DNA of 64,000 bases from contig VHCJ01000001.1 of assembly GCA_016871755.1 (NCBI GenBank), positions 124,001 to 188,000 of the forward strand, written 5' to 3'. The stretch's first letter is position 1; each line of letters opens with the position of its first letter. This DNA comes from Verrucomicrobiota bacterium. GTDB lineage: Bacteria > Verrucomicrobiota > Verrucomicrobiia > Opitutales > Opitutaceae. Below are positions 8,748-18,212 of the stretch, one piece after another. The position numbers and the translations under genes are program-made. Below the pieces are notes generated by a model. It did not search any database. It had not been told where the DNA came from and was given only the letters and a program-made list of their open reading frames with translations.

Positions 8748-10043
8748 ATGAGCGAAGCCGTCGTCCTGCTCCTCGTCTTCGTGCTCCTGCTCGCCGCCGG
8801 CGTGCCGATCGCGTTCACCCTCGGCCTCTCCGCCCTTGCCGCCCTCGCGGTCAGCCTTGATCCGGGCGCCGCCTCGACCGTGCTGGCGCAGCGGTTGGCG
8901 ACGGGGCTCGACAGTTTCGCGCTGCTCGCGATCCCGTTCTTCATCCTCTCGGGCAACCTGATGAACCGCGGCGGCATCGCGGCCCGCCTCGTGGACCTGG
9001 CCAAGGTGGTGGTCGGCCGCCTGCCGGGCGGGCTCGCCTACGTGAACGTGCTCGCGAACATGCTCTTCGGCGCCGTCTCCGGTTCGGCGGCGGCCTCCGC
9101 CGCAGCCAACGGCGGCTTCATGGCCCCGCTGATGAAGCGCGAAGGGTATGACCGGGACTTTGGCGCGGCGGTGAACATCTCCTCCGCCGTCACCGGCCTG
9201 CTCATCCCGCCCAGCAACGTGATGGTCGTGTACTCGCTCGCAAGCGGCGGCGTCTCGATCGCCGCGCTCTTCGTCGCGGGCTACGTGCCGGGCCTGCTCC
9301 TCGGGCTGGTGCTGATGGGGGTCGGCGGCGGGATCGCGCGGCGGCGGGGCTACCCCGTGGGCGAGCGCATCGGCGCGGCGCAGGCGTGGCGCATCCTGCG
9401 CGCCGCCCTCCCCTGCCTCGCCCTCGTCTTCGTCATCATGGGCGGCATCATCCTCGGCTGGTTCACGCCCACCGAGGCCAGCGCGATCGCCGTGCTCTAC
9501 ACGTTCGTCCTCGCCGTCCTCGTGTACCGCGAGGTCAAGTGGAGCGACCTGCCCCGGATCGTGACCGACTCAGCCGCAACCACCGCGGTCGTCCTGCTCC
9601 TCATCGGCGCATCCATGGGCCTCTCTTGGGTGATGTCCTCGGCCAACCTGCCGCAGGGGGTGACCTCCCTGCTCCTCGGCCTGACGGAGGACAAGCTCCT
9701 GCTGCTCCTGCTCATCAACGTGCTGCTCCTGCTCGTGGGCACCTTCATGGACATGACACCGGCGGTGCTCATCTTCACACCGATTCTCCTGCCGGTCGTG
9801 CAGAAGTTCGGGATGGATCCGATCCACTTCGGGCTGATGATGATCTTCAACCTCTGCATCGGCCTCTGCACCCCACCGGTCGGCAGCGTGCTCTTCGTCG
9901 GCTGCAGCGTCGCCCGCACGACCCTGCGCCACGTCCTCCGGCCGCTCCTCCCGTTCTTCGCCGCGATGGTGATCGTGCTCCTGCTCGTCACCTACGTCCC
10001 GGCCATCTCCCTCTGGCTCCCGTCCCTCCTCGGGCTGAAGTGA
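8748..10043 (+). CDS. dctM: TRAP transporter large permease DctM
   Basis: A 431-residue polytopic membrane protein and the ion-coupled channel subunit of the TRAP transporter. It has about a dozen hydrophobic segments and the family signatures AIPFFILSGNLMNRGG, GAVSGSAAASAAANGG and FTPTEASA. Together with dctP and dctQ it forms a complete single-substrate uptake system. No regulator or catabolic gene adjoins, so the substrate cannot be inferred. Confidence 0.95.
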   Translation: MSEAVVLLLVFVLLLAAGVPIAFTLGLSALAALAVSLDPGAASTVLAQRLATGLDSFALLAIPFFILSGNLMNRGGIAARLVDLAKVVVGRLPGGLAYVNVLANMLFGAVSGSAAASAAANGGFMAPLMKREGYDRDFGAAVNISSAVTGLLIPPSNVMVVYSLASGGVSIAALFVAGYVPGLLLGLVLMGVGGGIARRRGYPVGERIGAAQAWRILRAALPCLALVFVIMGGIILGWFTPTEASAIAVLYTFVLAVLVYREVKWSDLPRIVTDSAATTAVVLLLIGASMGLSWVMSSANLPQGVTSLLLGLTEDKLLLLLLINVLLLLVGTFMDMTPAVLIFTPILLPVVQKFGMDPIHFGLMMIFNLCIGLCTPPVGSVLFVGCSVARTTLRHVLRPLLPFFAAMVIVLLLVTYVPAISLWLPSLLGLK

Positions 10044-10263
10044 ACGGTACCCTCCCGGCGCAGCCGCAGGAGGACAAACACGCCGGCACCGGGTTCCGAT
10101 CCACGGCAACCGCACAGAGACTCGGCGGATGGCCTTTTCGACACATATCATGCTCTTCGTTAACGGTTTAAGTAACCCGTGAGCCTCCTCCTCCTGGTCG
10201 CGAGCGCTGCCGGTCTGCTTTCCTCTCGACTTCCCGGTCGCCGTAAACGAGTGGCGAAGACCC

Positions 10264-10831
10264 ATGTACGGACTTGTGAACCGCGCAGTGCAGGAATTGG
10301 TCACCCGAAACCACGGAGAGGAGGTCTGGCAGCGCATTCGACAACGGGCCAAGGTCGATACGCTGTCATTCCTGAGACTCACGCAGTATCCCGACGAAGT
10401 GACGTATGCGCTGGTGGGTGCCGCTTCGGAGGAACTGGGAGCACCGGCGAGCGATCTCCTGCGGGAGTTCGGCCGTTCCTGGATCGGCTTTGCGATGCGG
10501 GAGGGTTATCGGGAGTTGTTCCGCATCTCCGGGAAGGACCTGCGCAGCTTCCTCGCCAACTTGGACAACCTCCACGCGCGACTCGGCATGACGTTCGTCG
10601 GCATGGACGCACCGAGCTTCGTGGTGACCGACCGTGGGCCGGACGAAATGCTGGTTCATTACTACAGTTCCCGGCCGGGTCTCACGCCGTTCGTACAGGG
10701 CCTGCTGGAGGGCCTCGGTCCGGTGTTTGCGTGCGAGGTGCAGGCGACCGTTGAGTCGACCCGCGCCGACGGTCAGGACCACGACACCTTCCTCGTACGC
10801 TGCACTCCGGTTAAGGAAGCGACCGACTCCC
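10264..10831 (+). CDS. H-NOX haem nitric-oxide sensor (expected stop missing)
   Basis: A haem NO-binding (H-NOX) domain covering about 182 residues. The proximal haem ligand is H104 (LDNLHARLG) and the haem-propionate motif YxSxR is Y133-S135-R137. The distal position that holds Tyr in O2-binding H-NOX proteins aligns with Pro (about P142), which predicts selective NO binding. Homology ends at about residue 182 (FLVRCTP). No stop follows in this frame; it stays open to 11808, but the tail is Arg/Pro/Gly-rich and overlaps the kinase. A TAA at 10812-10814 sits one frame away at exactly the expected end, so one base may be missing. The range given ends at the kinase start. Confidence 0.8.
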
Positions 10832-13360
10832 ATGCCGGGCCTGCAACCCGAGGCACGCCTGCCGGCACCGGACGTGCACGCGCTGCTGCAGGCGGCGTTT
10901 CCCTTTCACCTGGTCTTCGATCAGCACCTGCGGCTGATGGACGTGGGGCGAAGCGTCCCGACAATCTGCCCGGCGGCCGTGGAGGGAGCGGGGCTGCTCG
11001 ACATCACGCGCCTGCTGCGCCCCAAAGGGGTCGTCGACGCCGCCGGCGTCATGGACCGGCACGATCAACTCTTCGTCCTGCAGGTGCCCCAGAACGGCGT
11101 CCAGCTCCGCGGACAGGTGATCGCACTCGCCTCGGGCGGCGCAGCCCCGGCCAGGTTCGTCTTCATCGGCTCACCTTGGGTCACCAAGCTGGAGACGATC
11201 GCGAACCTCGGCCTGACCCTGACCGATTTCGCGGTCCACGACCCGATCGCGGAGTTCGCGCTGTTGCTGCAGACGCGCGACATGGCGCTCGACGATGCGC
11301 GGAGGCTGACAAAGCAGTTGGAGGAGGAGCGCGCAGAGCTCCACGAACTCGCCACGCTGCAACGTCTTCAGATCGAGGTCTCGCAGGCCCTCGCGGGCGC
11401 CGAGGGCGAGGACGCCGCGGTTTCGGCGCTGCTCCGCGAGGTGTGCCGCGTGTTTCGCTACGACCATGCCGAACTCTGGTTGGTCGATGGCGAGGGAGCG
11501 ACGGTCCGGACCCACCACCACCGGGTGGGCGACGACCCGGCGATCGCGTCCCACCCCGCAGGATCATCCGCATCATGGCCCGAAGCGGACGGGTCGAGCA
11601 TCGCGCGCGTCGTGGCGAGCGGCCTGCCGTACGCGACGTCCGCCGGCGGGCACCCTACGACGGTGGTTTCGGCCGGTTCGGGCTTGGCCTCCGAGCTGAC
11701 GGTGCCCGTTCGCAGTTCCAACCGCACGCTCGGAGCCCTGCGGCTCCTCTCGTCCGGCAATGGCGGGCAGTCGCGGCGCCTCATCGACGGGATCACCCAG
11801 ATCGGTGAACGCCTCGGCTGGTATCTGGAGCGCTGCCGGAGTCTCGAGTCGGTGCGGCGCGCCAAAGAGGCCGAACGCGCCAACGAGGCCAAGAGCGCAT
11901 TCCTCGCGACGATGAGTCACGAGATCCGCACGCCCCTGAACGCGGTGATCGGGGTCTGCGGACTCCTGCTCGAGACCGGACTCGCGTCCGAGCAGCGCAG
12001 GCTCGTCGAGATCATGCACAACAGCGGTGATGCGCTGCTGGAAATCATCAACGACACCCTCGATCTCGCGAAGATCGAGGCGGGGCGCGTGGAGTTGCAC
12101 CGGCGCGCCGTCGATCCACGCGCGCTCGTCGAGGAGGCCTTGGAAGTCGTGGCATTCCGGGCCGCCGAGAAGGGTCTCCGCATCGCCGGCATCGTCAGCG
12201 ACGACGTGCCCGGACTCGTCGTTCTCGATCCGCTGCGGGTCCGTCAGATCCTGGTCAACCTGCTCGGCAACGGCGTCAAGTTTACGGAGCGGGGCGAGGT
12301 CGTGCTTGAGGTCCGGGTTCCGGGAGAGGGGCGCCTCGAATTCCGGGTGCGCGACACCGGGATCGGCATTCCCCGCAACTGGCGCGACCGGCTGTTCCAG
12401 CCGTTCTCGCAGGTCGACACGTCCAACACCCGCCGCTTCGGAGGCACGGGGCTCGGTCTTGCGATCACCGGCCAACTGGTGCGGCTGTGCGGTGGATCAA
12501 TCGGCGTCGAGTCGGAGGAGAACGAGGGCTCGACCTTCACGTTCGACATCGAGGCGCCGCCTGCCGACGCCGCGCGAAGCGAAGCCGCTGATCCCCTGCG
12601 AGGCTGCACCGCGCTGGTGGTGGATCGCCACCCCGGCTCCGCCGAGGCGCTCGTGCTCTGCCTCCAGCGCCTCGGGATCAAGGGTCAGCGCGCTGAAGAC
12701 CTCGCCGCAGCACGCTCCCGCGTGGCCGCCGGGCCGGTCGACTTCGTATTAGTCGAGGGGAGCCTCCTCATTGCTGACGAAGCCGGCTGGCGGGATGTGC
12801 GGCGGGCCGGCGGTGGTGCCCTCGTGGCGCTGCAGGCTCTCGGCGCGCCACCGGTTCCCGTCGGCGCGGCGGCAACGCTGACCCTGCCCGTGCGCGAGGG
12901 AGCGCTGGGCACGGTCCTGCGTGAGCTGCGCCTGACCGAGCCGCAACCGGCCCCAACGGTCGCGCCCGCGCAAGCCCTCCCTCCCTTGCCGCCGCTGCGC
13001 GTGCTGCTCGTCGGCGACAATGCCATCAATCGCACCGTCGCCCTCCAGATGCTGCGGAGACTGGGTCTCGATCCGGCAACCGCCGCCGACGGTCAGCAAG
13101 CGATCAACGCCACCCTGCGCGACACCTATGACATCGTGCTGATGGACGTCCAGATGCCTGGCATCGACGGCCTTGAAACGACCCGGCGGATCCGCTGCTC
13201 CGGCCTCAGTCGCCAGCCACGGATCGTTGCGATGACCGCCAACGCCATCGAGGGCGATCGAGAGGCGTGCCTCGACGCCGGCATGGACGACTACCTCGCC
13301 AAGCCGGTGCGACTCGACGCCCTCGCCGCCGCGCTGCGTCGGCAGGTCGCCGCACTCTGA
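10832..13360 (+). CDS. HNOBA-GAF hybrid sensor histidine kinase
   Basis: An 842-residue soluble hybrid kinase. Domains in order: an H-NOX-associated HNOBA domain (residues about 10-150, with [20 protein letters not shown] and FIGSPWVT), a coiled coil, a GAF-like domain (about 190-325), HisKA with SHEIRTPLN (H363), HATPase ([15 protein letters not shown]), a degenerate receiver without its Asp, and a C-terminal receiver with phospho-acceptor D772 (LMDVQMPG). In the last receiver the usual acidic pair E-D reads G-D. No transmembrane segment is seen. ATG 10832 is preceded by AAGGAAG at 10813-10819. HNOBA pairs with H-NOX in soluble guanylate cyclase, so the upstream H-NOX is the likely input. 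No separate response regulator adjoins. Confidence 0.9.
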   Translation: MPGLQPEARLPAPDVHALLQAAFPFHLVFDQHLRLMDVGRSVPTICPAAVEGAGLLDITRLLRPKGVVDAAGVMDRHDQLFVLQVPQNGVQLRGQVIALASGGAAPARFVFIGSPWVTKLETIANLGLTLTDFAVHDPIAEFALLLQTRDMALDDARRLTKQLEEERAELHELATLQRLQIEVSQALAGAEGEDAAVSALLREVCRVFRYDHAELWLVDGEGATVRTHHHRVGDDPAIASHPAGSSASWPEADGSSIARVVASGLPYATSAGGHPTTVVSAGSGLASELTVPVRSSNRTLGALRLLSSGNGGQSRRLIDGITQIGERLGWYLERCRSLESVRRAKEAERANEAKSAFLATMSHEIRTPLNAVIGVCGLLLETGLASEQRRLVEIMHNSGDALLEIINDTLDLAKIEAGRVELHRRAVDPRALVEEALEVVAFRAAEKGLRIAGIVSDDVPGLVVLDPLRVRQILVNLLGNGVKFTERGEVVLEVRVPGEGRLEFRVRDTGIGIPRNWRDRLFQPFSQVDTSNTRRFGGTGLGLAITGQLVRLCGGSIGVESEENEGSTFTFDIEAPPADAARSEAADPLRGCTALVVDRHPGSAEALVLCLQRLGIKGQRAEDLAAARSRVAAGPVDFVLVEGSLLIADEAGWRDVRRAGGGALVALQALGAPPVPVGAAATLTLPVREGALGTVLRELRLTEPQPAPTVAPAQALPPLPPLRVLLVGDNAINRTVALQMLRRLGLDPATAADGQQAINATLRDTYDIVLMDVQMPGIDGLETTRRIRCSGLSRQPRIVAMTANAIEGDREACLDAGMDDYLAKPVRLDALAAALRRQVAAL

Positions 13361-13399
13361 CCCCTTGGGGCGCCGCGCCTGCAGGCACGGCGCCCCTCG
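13316..13399 (+). repeat. 84-bp duplicated segment, copy 1 (end of kinase plus hairpin)
   Basis: This segment, comprising the last 15 codons of the kinase plus the downstream hairpin, recurs at 14774-14857 with one mismatch in 84 (G at 13369 versus T at 14827). This is the original copy, since it lies in an intact gene. Confidence 0.95.
13367..13396 (+). terminator. Hairpin after the kinase gene
   Basis: A perfect 9-bp stem GGGGCGCCG/CGGCGCCCC with a 12-nt loop that itself contains CCTGCAGG. It starts seven bases after the kinase stop. No T-run follows, so termination strength is uncertain. Confidence 0.5.
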
Positions 13400-13479
13400 C
13401 TCCGCTGCGGTGGCTTGGATCCGCCCGCCGCGCCACCGTTGCGCGTGGCTCCCACGGCTCGCGGACCTAGAGTTTCCGG

Positions 13480-14679
13480 ATGCCGTCCTCCCGTCACCCG
13501 CTGCCCGACCTCGTCCGCGCCTTCGCGCTCTTCGGCATCGCGGTGGTGAACGTCGACTACTTCGCCCACGCGACCGCCGGTGGGGTGATCACTGCGGGCT
13601 GGAACACCCCGGCCGACCGACTCGTGTGGTGGATCGTCGCGTCCATCTTCCTGCTCAAGTCCTATTCCCTCTTCGCCCTCATGTTCGGGTTCGGCTTCGA
13701 GCAGCAGCGGAACGCCGCCGCGGCCGAGGGTGTGGGATTGGCGGGGCGCTACGGACGCCGCATGACCGGACTGCTGGTGCTCGGCCTGCTCAATGTCTCA
13801 TGCCTGTTCGTCGGCGATATCCTCGTGGTGTATGCGCTCATCGGCTCGCTGCTGCTCCTCTTCCGCCACGTCAGTCTCAAGGCGTTGCGACGCTGGGCGA
13901 TCGGTCTCTACGCGCTGCAGATCCTGGCCATGCTGGTGCTCGCACTCGCCACCGCACTGCTCGAGCTCCCGGACCTGCAGACAGCACGGCAGGAAATCCT
14001 CATCGAATCGATCGAGGACACGGCGAAACGCGTCGCAGGCGTCGCCGCCACCAGTCCCTTCACCGTCGCCACCGCCCGCGTCGACGCGTGGGCCAGCGAT
14101 TTCGTATGGGTGGTTTCGGTGCAGGGGCTCGGGGCCCTCGCGTTCATGCTCTACGGCATGGTCCTCGCCCGCCGCGGCGAACTGCTCGATCCGGGCTCCC
14201 CGCGCTGGTCGCGCGCCCGCCGCGTCGACCTTCCCATCGGCCTCGTGCTCGCGGCGGCGGGCGGATGGTGCATGGTCCAAAGCCGCCACGACCTCGATCT
14301 GGCATTCATGGCCGGGTTCACGCTCACCATCATCGGCAGTCCGTTCACGACGCTGGGTTACCTTGGCCTGCTCGCAGCGTGGGCGCAGCGCCCGGAGTCG
14401 CCGCTGCGCGCGTTCCTTGGGCGAGCGGGAGGGGGCTCGCTCACCGCCTACCTGCTGCAGGGTTTGCTCCTGTCGCTGGTCTTCTCCGGCTACGGCCTCG
14501 GCTTGGTCGGCCAGCTCGGTGCCGCGACGTACATCCCGATCGGCGCCGCAGTCGCCATCGCTTCCCTGCTGATCGTCAGCGCGTGGCGGGCACGGCATCC
14601 TTTGGGTCCGGTCGAGGCTCTGCTGCGCCGCTGGGTCTACCTCGGGCAGCGGCGCGGAACCCCGGATCCGGCCGCATGA
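13480..14679 (+). CDS. DUF418 (YeiB-like) membrane protein
   Basis: A 399-residue polytopic membrane protein of the DUF418/YeiB family. It has roughly ten hydrophobic segments, the typical opening LPDLVRAFALFGIAVVN, the FSLMFGFGF-like block FALMFGFGFEQQ, and a C-terminal GGGSLTAYLLQ. These proteins resemble acyltransferase-3 membrane enzymes, but the function is not established. It stands alone between the kinase hairpin and intergenic repeats. Confidence 0.85.
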   Translation: MPSSRHPLPDLVRAFALFGIAVVNVDYFAHATAGGVITAGWNTPADRLVWWIVASIFLLKSYSLFALMFGFGFEQQRNAAAAEGVGLAGRYGRRMTGLLVLGLLNVSCLFVGDILVVYALIGSLLLLFRHVSLKALRRWAIGLYALQILAMLVLALATALLELPDLQTARQEILIESIEDTAKRVAGVAATSPFTVATARVDAWASDFVWVVSVQGLGALAFMLYGMVLARRGELLDPGSPRWSRARRVDLPIGLVLAAAGGWCMVQSRHDLDLAFMAGFTLTIIGSPFTTLGYLGLLAAWAQRPESPLRAFLGRAGGGSLTAYLLQGLLLSLVFSGYGLGLVGQLGAATYIPIGAAVAIASLLIVSAWRARHPLGPVEALLRRWVYLGQRRGTPDPAA

Positions 14680-14701
14680 CCGGGGCTTGGCGGGGAAGAC
14701 G

Positions 14702-14769
14702 CTCCGCCGAGAATCTTCCGGGAGGCCCAGCGCCTCTCCGTCCACCGTCCGTGCCGGGGGCGGCACGGG
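14702..14769 (+). repeat. Intergenic hairpin repeat, copy A
   Basis: A 68-bp element, roughly 80% identical by eye to 16491-16559. It ends in a GC-rich hairpin CCGTGCCG-GGGG-CGGCACGG at 14749-14768. It lies between the DUF418 gene and the duplicated kinase-end segment. It could be a REP-like element or a factor-independent terminator without a T-run. Confidence 0.7.
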
Positions 14770-14773
14770 TCTT

Positions 14774-14857
14774 GACGCCCTCGCCGCCGCGCTGCGTCGG
14801 CAGGTCGCCGCACTCTGACCCCTTGGTGCGCCGCGCCTGCAGGCACGGCGCCCCTCG
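14774..14857 (+). repeat. 84-bp duplicated segment, copy 2 (orphan kinase 3' end)
   Basis: A second copy of 13316-13399, 1458 bp downstream and in the same orientation, with 83/84 bases identical. Here it is detached from any kinase gene and lies just upstream of the FAD oxidoreductase. The single mismatch breaks one pair of the hairpin stem. Confidence 0.95.
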
Positions 14858-14899
14858 GTGGATTGACGGCGGCCTCACCTTTGTCTAGGCCTCGGCATC

Positions 14900-16462
14900 G
14901 TGGACTACGACGCGATCACCGTCGGGGCCGGGCATAACGGGCTGGTGAACGCTTTCTACCTCGCGCGGGCGGGCCTGCGGACGCTGGTGCTGGAGTCGAG
15001 GGATCGCGTCGGCGGTTCGTGCGTCACCGAGGAACTGATCCCCGGATACCACTTCTCCACCTGCGCGAATGTCGTCTGGGCCCTGCGGCCGCGGATCATC
15101 TCCGACATGGGGCTGTACGAGCGCGGGCTCGTGGTCGATTCGCGCCAGTTCCTGCGCTTGCTCCCCGACGGCCGCTCGCTGTTCACCGACCGACTCGCCA
15201 ACGCGGGCCCCGGCGAGGAACTGGCGGCGGTGCAGCGCGAAATCGCGCGCTTCTCGAGTGCCGATGCCGCCGCGTTTCCCGAATGGGTGCGCTTCCTCGG
15301 CCGCCTCACTCGCGTGCTCGGGCCGTGGCTCCTCCAACCCGCGCCCAGCCTCCACGACATCTACGCGCGCTGCGAGGACGCCGAGGACCGGCGCGCGCTC
15401 GATCTCGTCCTCACCCATTCCATCGCCCGGATCGCCGACCGTTTCTTTGAGTCCGACACCCTGCGCGATGTCGGCGTCGCGGCCGACATCGGCGACGTCC
15501 ACGACGTCGGCACCGGTTTGCTCTTCGCCCTGACGACGGCGATGGGCGGCTACAGCGAGAACGGACTGCCAGTCCCCAACGGCTTCATTCGCGGCGGCAT
15601 GGGACGGCTGACCGAGCTGATGGCCGACGCCGCCCGTGATCAGGGGGCCACGATCCGCACGAACGCATCGGTCGCCCGGATCGTGGTCGAGGGCGGGCGC
15701 GCCACGGGCGTCGAACTGGCCACGGGCGAGCAGATCACCGCCGGTCGGGTGATCTCCAACGCCGATCCGAAACGGACGCTCCTCGGTCTGGTGGGACCGG
15801 TGGCGCTGGAGGAGCGCCTGCGCGCCCGACTCCAGCGGGTCCAGACCCACGCCGCCGCTGGCTTGAAGCTCCATTGCGCCCTGAGCGAACCTCCGGCGTA
15901 CCGGATGGACCGGCCCCTCACGGACCGCCAGCAGCGGGAGGCGACCTTGATCCTCGCCCCGGATCGCGCCTACCGTGAAGCGGCCTGGCGCGCCGCGGCG
16001 CAGGGAGAACTCCCCGAGCGGCCGATCATCGCGGCCTTCATCCCCAGCGTCTACGATCCGTCGCTCGCGCCGCCGGGCCGCTACACGTGGTCAGCATACG
16101 TCGTCTGGGCGCCGGTGACGCCGCGCCGGGGCACGTGGGCCGAGCGCGGCCCCGAGATGGCCGAGCGCATCATCGAGACCGTGACCCACTATGCGCCCAA
16201 CTTCCGGCGCGCCCTGCTCGATCATCGGCTGATCACGCCGGACTACCTTCAGCAGCACCTGGGGCTCACGGACGGAAACATCCACCACGTCGACGCCATT
16301 CCCTCGCAGCTCTTCCGGCATCGCCCCCTCGAGGAACTCTCCGACTACGGCACCCCGATCGGCGGACTCTACCTGTGCGGCGCGGGAACCCACCCGTGGG
16401 GCGAAGTCAGCGGCGCCCCCGGCTACAACGCCGCGCAGCGGATCCTCCGGGACCTCCCGTGA
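14900..16462 (+). CDS. Phytoene-desaturase-like FAD oxidoreductase (PYROXD2 type)
   Basis: A 520-residue flavin amine oxidase/CrtI-superfamily protein. It has an N-terminal dinucleotide fold VGAGHNGLVNAFYLARAG, then the RDRVGGSCVTEE block, and a C-terminal FAD-closing segment ending GAPGYNAAQRIL. The overall layout matches NAD(P)/FAD oxidoreductases of the PYROXD2 group rather than true carotenoid desaturases, and no carotenoid genes are nearby. The start is GTG 14900, which places the Rossmann motif at the N-terminus as expected. Substrate unknown. Confidence 0.88.
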   Translation: MDYDAITVGAGHNGLVNAFYLARAGLRTLVLESRDRVGGSCVTEELIPGYHFSTCANVVWALRPRIISDMGLYERGLVVDSRQFLRLLPDGRSLFTDRLANAGPGEELAAVQREIARFSSADAAAFPEWVRFLGRLTRVLGPWLLQPAPSLHDIYARCEDAEDRRALDLVLTHSIARIADRFFESDTLRDVGVAADIGDVHDVGTGLLFALTTAMGGYSENGLPVPNGFIRGGMGRLTELMADAARDQGATIRTNASVARIVVEGGRATGVELATGEQITAGRVISNADPKRTLLGLVGPVALEERLRARLQRVQTHAAAGLKLHCALSEPPAYRMDRPLTDRQQREATLILAPDRAYREAAWRAAAQGELPERPIIAAFIPSVYDPSLAPPGRYTWSAYVVWAPVTPRRGTWAERGPEMAERIIETVTHYAPNFRRALLDHRLITPDYLQQHLGLTDGNIHHVDAIPSQLFRHRPLEELSDYGTPIGGLYLCGAGTHPWGEVSGAPGYNAAQRILRDLP

Positions 16463-16490
16463 ACGTTCCGTCGGCGCATCGGGCGGGGAC

Positions 16491-16559
16491 CTCCGCCCAG
16501 AGTTCTTCCCGGAAGCGCAGCGCGCAATCCTTCCCCGTCCGTGCCGAGGGCGGCACGGG
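16491..16559 (+). repeat. Intergenic hairpin repeat, copy B
   Basis: A second copy of the element at 14702-14769. The hairpin CCGTGCCG-AGGG-CGGCACGG at 16539-16558 is fully conserved while the loop differs. It lies between two convergent genes, where a bidirectional terminator would fit. Confidence 0.7.
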
Positions 16560-16619
16560 GCGTGCCCCACTCGCCCGGGCGCGAGGGCTTCAACTAGGCG
16601 GGCGCGTCCGGACCGCTCC

Positions 16620-18107
16620 CTACATCCCCCAGCCGGGACGATAGGTCCGCGCGAGCAGGGCGTTGGCGTGCGGCGCGTTCGTGACGCGAAGATTGGCCGC
16701 GTCCCAGTCCAAGCGGGTTCCCGCCCGGTAGGCCACCGCACCCAGATGGATCGCCTCCATGATCCGGCTGGAGTAACCGAAATGACAGGCGGTCGGGCTC
16801 CCCGTCTTGCACGCGTTCACCCACTCCAGACGATGCCCCACCTCCGCCACGCGCCGGTCCGCCGGCAGCGAGCGGTAAGCCGCCATCCACTCGGCGCTCT
16901 GGCTGAGCGTCATGCCGATCGAGGGCGGAATGCTGGGCGCCGGCGGCACGAGGCGGGCGAACTTGCTTTCCGGCCACAGCATCCAGCGGTCGTAGTTGAC
17001 CAGCAGCATCCCCTCGGATCCACGAAAGACACCCCACGCCCAATCCGGGAACGTGTTCCGCGCGAAAATCTCCGGAGGCTGGCTGCCGTGCGTCCACGTG
17101 AGGGTCACCGGCGGCTGGGCGCCGCGGGCCGGGAACCGGTACCGCACGTGCAGCTGCGCCGGAGTCGTCTCCGGATGCGGCCGCGGTCCCTCCGCCTCGA
17201 CCGAAAGCGGATGGCGGAGGTCCAGTGCCCAGAAGGCCAGGTTGAAGAAGTGCCCGGCCATGTTGCCGAGGTTTCCGCACCCAAAGTCCCACCAGCGCTG
17301 CCAGTTCCCGCCGCAGCCCCGCGAATAGACCGGATGGTAGGGCCGCTCTTTCGTCGCGCCAAGGAAGAGATCCCAGAGAAACCCTTCGGGCACCGGCGGG
17401 GTGTCGGTCGGACGATCCGTCGGCTCGACCCCCGCCCCGCGCGGCCAGATGTGACACTCCTCCACCGTCCCAATCGCGCCCGAGCGGAGCAACTCGATCA
17501 CACGACGGTAGTTTTCCGAGGCATGGATCTGCGTTCCAAGCTGGGTGGCGACGCCCTTCTCGGCCGCCACCTCGGCCATCAAGCGGCCCTCCGCCACGGA
17601 ATGGGCTCCGGGCTTTTCGCAGTAGACATGCTTGCCGCGCCGCATCGCCGCGAGGCTGATCGGGGCATGCAGGTGATCCGGGGTGCTCACCACCACGGCG
17701 TCGATCTGGTCGTCCATCTCTTCGAGCATCACGCGGTAGTCGCGATACCGCTTGGCGCGCGGATAACGGGCGAAGGTCTCCGACGCCGGATTCCGCTTTC
17801 CCGGGACCAGCCGATCCGTGGGCCGCTCATCCACATCGCAGAGCGCGACAATGTCCTCTCCGGTCATCACCGGCTGTGAGGAGGGCGTGATCAGCATCGC
17901 CCGACCCAGGAACTCGACGTTCTCACCGGCGAAGTGCGCGAGGTTCCACGCGCCCATGCCACCGATGCCGACGGCCGCCACCCGAAGCTTTTCGTTGGCC
18001 CGATACGAACGCGCCGAGCGCGCGTCGTTGAGGATCAGCAGACCCGCCGCACCACCCGCTGCGCCGAGAAAACGTCGGCGACTCCACCCTTGCAACGTCT
18101 TGCTCAT
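16620..18107 (-). CDS. Tat-exported Gfo/Idh/MocA-family oxidoreductase
   Basis: A 495-residue NAD(P)-dependent sugar- or cyclitol-type oxidoreductase. The twin-arginine signal SRRRFLGAAGGAAG at residues 9-22 directs folded export. The Rossmann motif VGIGGMGAWN follows, then the family block CEKPGAHSVAEGR. Tat-exported members are common in Verrucomicrobiota and Planctomycetota. It is divergent from the cytochrome-c/propeller gene, with 105 bp between the starts, so both may be controlled from one region and act on related periplasmic sugars. Confidence 0.92.
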   Translation of the reverse strand: MSKTLQGWSRRRFLGAAGGAAGLLILNDARSARSYRANEKLRVAAVGIGGMGAWNLAHFAGENVEFLGRAMLITPSSQPVMTGEDIVALCDVDERPTDRLVPGKRNPASETFARYPRAKRYRDYRVMLEEMDDQIDAVVVSTPDHLHAPISLAAMRRGKHVYCEKPGAHSVAEGRLMAEVAAEKGVATQLGTQIHASENYRRVIELLRSGAIGTVEECHIWPRGAGVEPTDRPTDTPPVPEGFLWDLFLGATKERPYHPVYSRGCGGNWQRWWDFGCGNLGNMAGHFFNLAFWALDLRHPLSVEAEGPRPHPETTPAQLHVRYRFPARGAQPPVTLTWTHGSQPPEIFARNTFPDWAWGVFRGSEGMLLVNYDRWMLWPESKFARLVPPAPSIPPSIGMTLSQSAEWMAAYRSLPADRRVAEVGHRLEWVNACKTGSPTACHFGYSSRIMEAIHLGAVAYRAGTRLDWDAANLRVTNAPHANALLARTYRPGWGM

Positions 18108-18212
18108 GAGGCACCCAACCCTTACGGACCGCGGAGATCAAGGCCGGAGTGGACCGCTTGTTCAGTGACTATTGGTTTCGACCCGCGCCGGAAATTTCGT
18201 TTGTTCTCCGGC

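Noticed and set aside
10773-11808. Continuation of the H-NOX frame as a 330-residue C-terminal domain
   Set aside because: Composition is Arg/Pro/Gly-rich and it lies over HNOBA and GAF coding in another frame, so it is not counted as protein.
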